Source: Pseudomonas multiresinivorans (GTDB lineage Bacteria > Pseudomonadota > Gammaproteobacteria > Pseudomonadales > Pseudomonadaceae). From it: a DNA stretch of 64,000 nt. The stretch is from NCBI RefSeq assembly GCF_012971725.1, contig NZ_CP048833.1, forward strand, positions 4,278,001 through 4,342,000, in the 5' to 3' direction. The notes under the pieces are model-generated. The model did no database searches, had not been told where the DNA came from, and saw nothing but the letters and a program-made list of their open reading frames with translations. Shown piece after piece: positions 62,005 to 64,000 of the stretch (position 1 is its first letter; every line of letters starts with the position of its first letter). The translations under genes were made by a program, and so were the position numbers.

Positions 62005-63339
62005 TCAAGCTGCAGGTTTGAGGGCGACGTGCGGCGTTGCTTGAGTTTTCATAAGCCAGACGATGACTGCCGCGACGACAAAGGCGGTGGCGAACAACAG
62101 GTAGAGATCCGCAGGACTCCAGCTGGCATCGATTAACCGGCCCGCAACTAACGGAGAGAGAATTGCCCCCGCGCGGCCCATGCCGATGCCCCAGCCCAAC
62201 GCTGTGACGCGTTGCTCAGGGCCGTAAATGCTTGGGGTCAGCGCATACAACCCCGCTACACATCCATTCACCAGCACGCCGATCATGAGCACAAGACCAA
62301 AGGCTACGCTGAGGTTTGAAGTGAAATGAACGAACGCGGCGAGGAAGAGAGCATTAAGAATCAGATAACTCATCAGCACTCGCGACAGGCGATACCGGGC
62401 CGCGAGCAGGCCAATCAGGGAAGTCCCAACAATACCCCCCACATTGAGAAGTACACCTCCGGTGATCCCTTGCTGGTTCGACAGGCCTGCAGTGACCAGA
62501 AGCTTCGGCGTCCAGCTCATGACGAAGTAAAAGCCGAACATCACCAGGAAGAAGCCAGCCCATACCAACAGTGTTGGTCGCAGAAGCTCTTTCGAAAACA
62601 ATCCGGCAAACGTCTGGCGTAGCGAGGACTGGTTGCCCTGCTCCACCCTAGGCATGTCTGAGATCTGCTCAATGCCAACTCGGCTCAAAAGTTGGTTAAT
62701 GCGAGCCAAGGCATTTTTAGGCTGACGCACAACGAGGTAGGCGATGGATTCAGGGAGCAGGAAGAACATCACTGGCAGCGTGAGCAGCGTCGCCACACCT
62801 CCGTAGAGGAAGACGGAGCGCCATCCCATATGCGGAATTATCTGAGCAGCAATTACGCCACCGACGGTTGCTCCCAGCGCATATGCAGTCGACTGCAGAC
62901 TGATCGCAAGGCTTCTCCATTTACTGTTGGCGTATTCACCGGCGATAACGTAGCTGCTGGCCAGCACACCGCCAATTCCCAATCCTGTCAGCAGCCTCAA
63001 TGCACCGAGCATCGTCACAGAGGTCGATTGCGATGACAGAAGCATCCCGATACCTGCGATCGAAATGCAGAGCAAAATCAGCGGACGGCGTCCAAATCTG
63101 TCTGCCCAAGGTGCAATGAAAAGTGATCCGAGCGCCATGCCGATCAGACCAGCGCTGAGTAGATAGCCGAGCTCTATGCCGCTAAGCCCCCATTCACTCG
63201 ATACGGATGCCGCGGTGAAAGCCATCACCAGCACATCGAAGCCATCAAGCATGTTAATGAGGAAACAGAGGGAGATGACCACCCACTGGAATTTGCCCAT
63301 GTCCTTCTGATCAAGCTGAACGTTGATCGACTGGCTCAT
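62005..63339 (-). CDS. Aromatic acid:H+ symporter (AAHS-type MFS)
   Basis: A 444-residue MFS protein. Family marks: LCFLINMLDGFDVLVMAF with the conserved DGFD in helix 1, PWADRFGRRPLIL in loop 2-3, TGLGIGGVLASSYVIAGEYANSKWR, and the C-terminal half motif GLYALTPSIYGPEQR. PcaK/BenK-like proteins import aromatic acids with protons. GGGGG lies before the ATG. Works with the OprD-type porin next to it. Confidence 0.92.
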   Translation of the reverse strand: MSQSINVQLDQKDMGKFQWVVISLCFLINMLDGFDVLVMAFTAASVSSEWGLSGIELGYLLSAGLIGMALGSLFIAPWADRFGRRPLILLCISIAGIGMLLSSQSTSVTMLGALRLLTGLGIGGVLASSYVIAGEYANSKWRSLAISLQSTAYALGATVGGVIAAQIIPHMGWRSVFLYGGVATLLTLPVMFFLLPESIAYLVVRQPKNALARINQLLSRVGIEQISDMPRVEQGNQSSLRQTFAGLFSKELLRPTLLVWAGFFLVMFGFYFVMSWTPKLLVTAGLSNQQGITGGVLLNVGGIVGTSLIGLLAARYRLSRVLMSYLILNALFLAAFVHFTSNLSVAFGLVLMIGVLVNGCVAGLYALTPSIYGPEQRVTALGWGIGMGRAGAILSPLVAGRLIDASWSPADLYLLFATAFVVAAVIVWLMKTQATPHVALKPAA

Positions 63340-63421
63340 TTGATGGCCCCCAAGTCACTGCTTGAGGTTTTTCGGAGACGACCGTAGCCGCCCTGCTAAG
63401 GAGGGAGCGTGAGATTTTCAT
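63311..63421 (-). CDS. Possible 36-residue leader ORF before AAHS gene
   Basis: ATG after AAAAAGGTTTCCG; encodes MKISRSLLSRAATVVSEKPQ and a short end, stopping 29 bases inside the symporter gene. It sits directly behind the A-rich motif. Confidence 0.35.
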   Translation of the reverse strand: MKISRSLLSRAATVVSEKPQAVTWGPSNEPVDQRSA

Positions 63422-63427
63422 CGGAAA

Positions 63428-63446
63428 CCTTTTTGTTTTTGTTATG
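63428..63446 (-). promoter_or_regulatory. CATAA-A-rich leader motif (AAHS gene)
   Basis: Minus strand: CATAACAAAAACAAAAAGG; the strongest AAnAAnAA-like run in the cluster. Confidence 0.6.
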
Positions 63447-63531
63447 CGTGCAACGCAAGGGCTTGGCCAAATGGGCCAAGCACTGACAAGCTGCCACCCC
63501 GTGGCAAAGAGGCGGCAGCCGGTGTGCTAGG

Positions 63532-64000
63532 TCAAGCGGCGCGGAACAGGTTGTGCGGGTCGATGACGAATTTCTTCGGTACGCCGGCATCGAATTCGCC
63601 GTAGCCTTTCGGCGCATCGTCGAGGGTGATGACTTCCACCCCGACGATGTCGGCGATCTTGATGCGATCCCACATGATCGCCTGCATCAGCTGGCGGTTG
63701 TACTTCATCACCGGGGTCTGGCCGGTGTGGAAGCTGTGCGACTTGGCCCAGCCCAGTCCGAAGCGGATGCTCAGCGAGCCCTGCTTGGCAGCCGCGTCCA
63801 CCGCGCCCGGATCCTCGGTAACGTACAGGCCTGGAATGCCGATCTTGCCGGCAACCCGCACCACGCCCATCAGCGAGTTCAGCACCGTGGCCGGTGCTTC
63901 GTGCTGCGAGCCCGAGTGGCCGTGGCCGCGAGCCTCGAAGCCCACAGCGTCGACCGCGCAATCCACTTCCGGTTCGCCCAGTAGATCAGCGATCTGCTCG
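63532..64000 (-). CDS. fdhA: Glutathione-independent formaldehyde dehydrogenase, 3' part
   Basis: Zinc-type alcohol dehydrogenase family enzyme; only the last 155 or so residues are present and the frame is open past base 64,000. GHSGSQHEAPATVLNSLMGVVRVAGKIGIPGLYVTEDPGAVDAAAKQG and IVGVEVITLDDAPKGYGEFDAGVPKKFVIDPHNLFRAA match the Pseudomonas FdhA C-terminus. It oxidises formaldehyde with bound NAD. It might remove formaldehyde released from methoxylated aromatics in the neighbouring pathway, or be an unrelated neighbour. Confidence 0.92.
   Translation of the reverse strand, partial: EQIADLLGEPEVDCAVDAVGFEARGHGHSGSQHEAPATVLNSLMGVVRVAGKIGIPGLYVTEDPGAVDAAAKQGSLSIRFGLGWAKSHSFHTGQTPVMKYNRQLMQAIMWDRIKIADIVGVEVITLDDAPKGYGEFDAGVPKKFVIDPHNLFRAA

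Larger units (their letters stand above)
33824..64000. mobile_element. Genomic island inserted in greB (left end; right end not in window)
   Basis: Core synteny ends exactly where greB is broken. The DNA that follows carries a foreign greB, HTH proteins, small unknown genes, an AT-rich putative defence block and a 20-kb catabolic cluster, with mixed base composition. No integrase or transposase and no 3' greB piece occur before 64,000, so the far end must lie beyond; alternatively several insertions are stacked. The formaldehyde dehydrogenase at the right edge has core-like composition, so it could already be outside. Confidence 0.65.

Overview
The window is chromosomal DNA of a Pseudomonas close to the P. 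aeruginosa group (P. nitroreducens / P. citronellolis-like is my guess). From about 1 to 33.8 kb, gene content and order match, from memory, the PAO1 block PA2823-PA2858: sagS, ospR-gpx, msrB, alaA-like, htpX, tpm, deaD, a class II DAHP synthase, ohrR-ohr, earP-efp, tRNA-Ser, oprI, an L,D-transpeptidase, tesA and a YbbAP-type ABC transporter. Two copies of a Pseudomonas REP-type palindrome support the same host. The main additions to this core are a Gly-rich repeat lipoprotein paired with a TpsB-type outer-membrane transporter (12.7-16.1 kb) and a small protein that aligns without gaps to CsrA (8.3-8.5 kb).

At 33,823 the native greB gene stops abruptly inside its conserved GDRSENAE segment. 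Everything to its right is foreign in content: the left end of a genomic island of at least 30 kb whose right end lies outside the window. Just inside the junction are several CATACTA repeats and, on the opposite strand, a complete greB of a different lineage, as if the element breaks the host gene and supplies a replacement.

The island has two cargo blocks. The first (34.4-43.1 kb) holds an HTH-like protein, a three-gene operon of small unknown proteins ending in an HTH protein, and a minus-strand run of four larger genes: a TIGR04141/DUF6119-type protein, a nucleotidyltransferase-fold protein, a GHKL-type ATPase, and a 718-residue protein with two PRPP-loop-like motifs. The last two are AT-rich and overlap by four bases. 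This is the best candidate here for an undescribed, perhaps anti-phage, system.

The second block (43.3-63.4 kb) is a catabolic cluster for an aromatic, probably hydrophobic, compound. A LysR regulator (58.3 kb) diverges from about 14 minus-strand genes: VOC ring-cleavage dioxygenase, Rieske ferredoxin, FAD monooxygenase, DUF1302, DUF1329, YCF48-like and RND export/import genes, MFS transporter, SDR, cupin, FAH-family enzyme, epimerase and cyclase-family hydrolase. To the right are an alpha/beta hydrolase, an OprD-type porin and an aromatic-acid MFS symporter. The enzyme set resembles clusters that hydroxylate, cleave and hydrolyse polyphenols such as flavanones, but the substrate is not proven. 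Eight leaders in this block carry A-rich AAnAAnAA-type sequences, seven of them behind a CATAA-like box, which fits Hfq/Crc catabolite repression of the whole block. The window ends in the 3' part of a glutathione-independent formaldehyde dehydrogenase.
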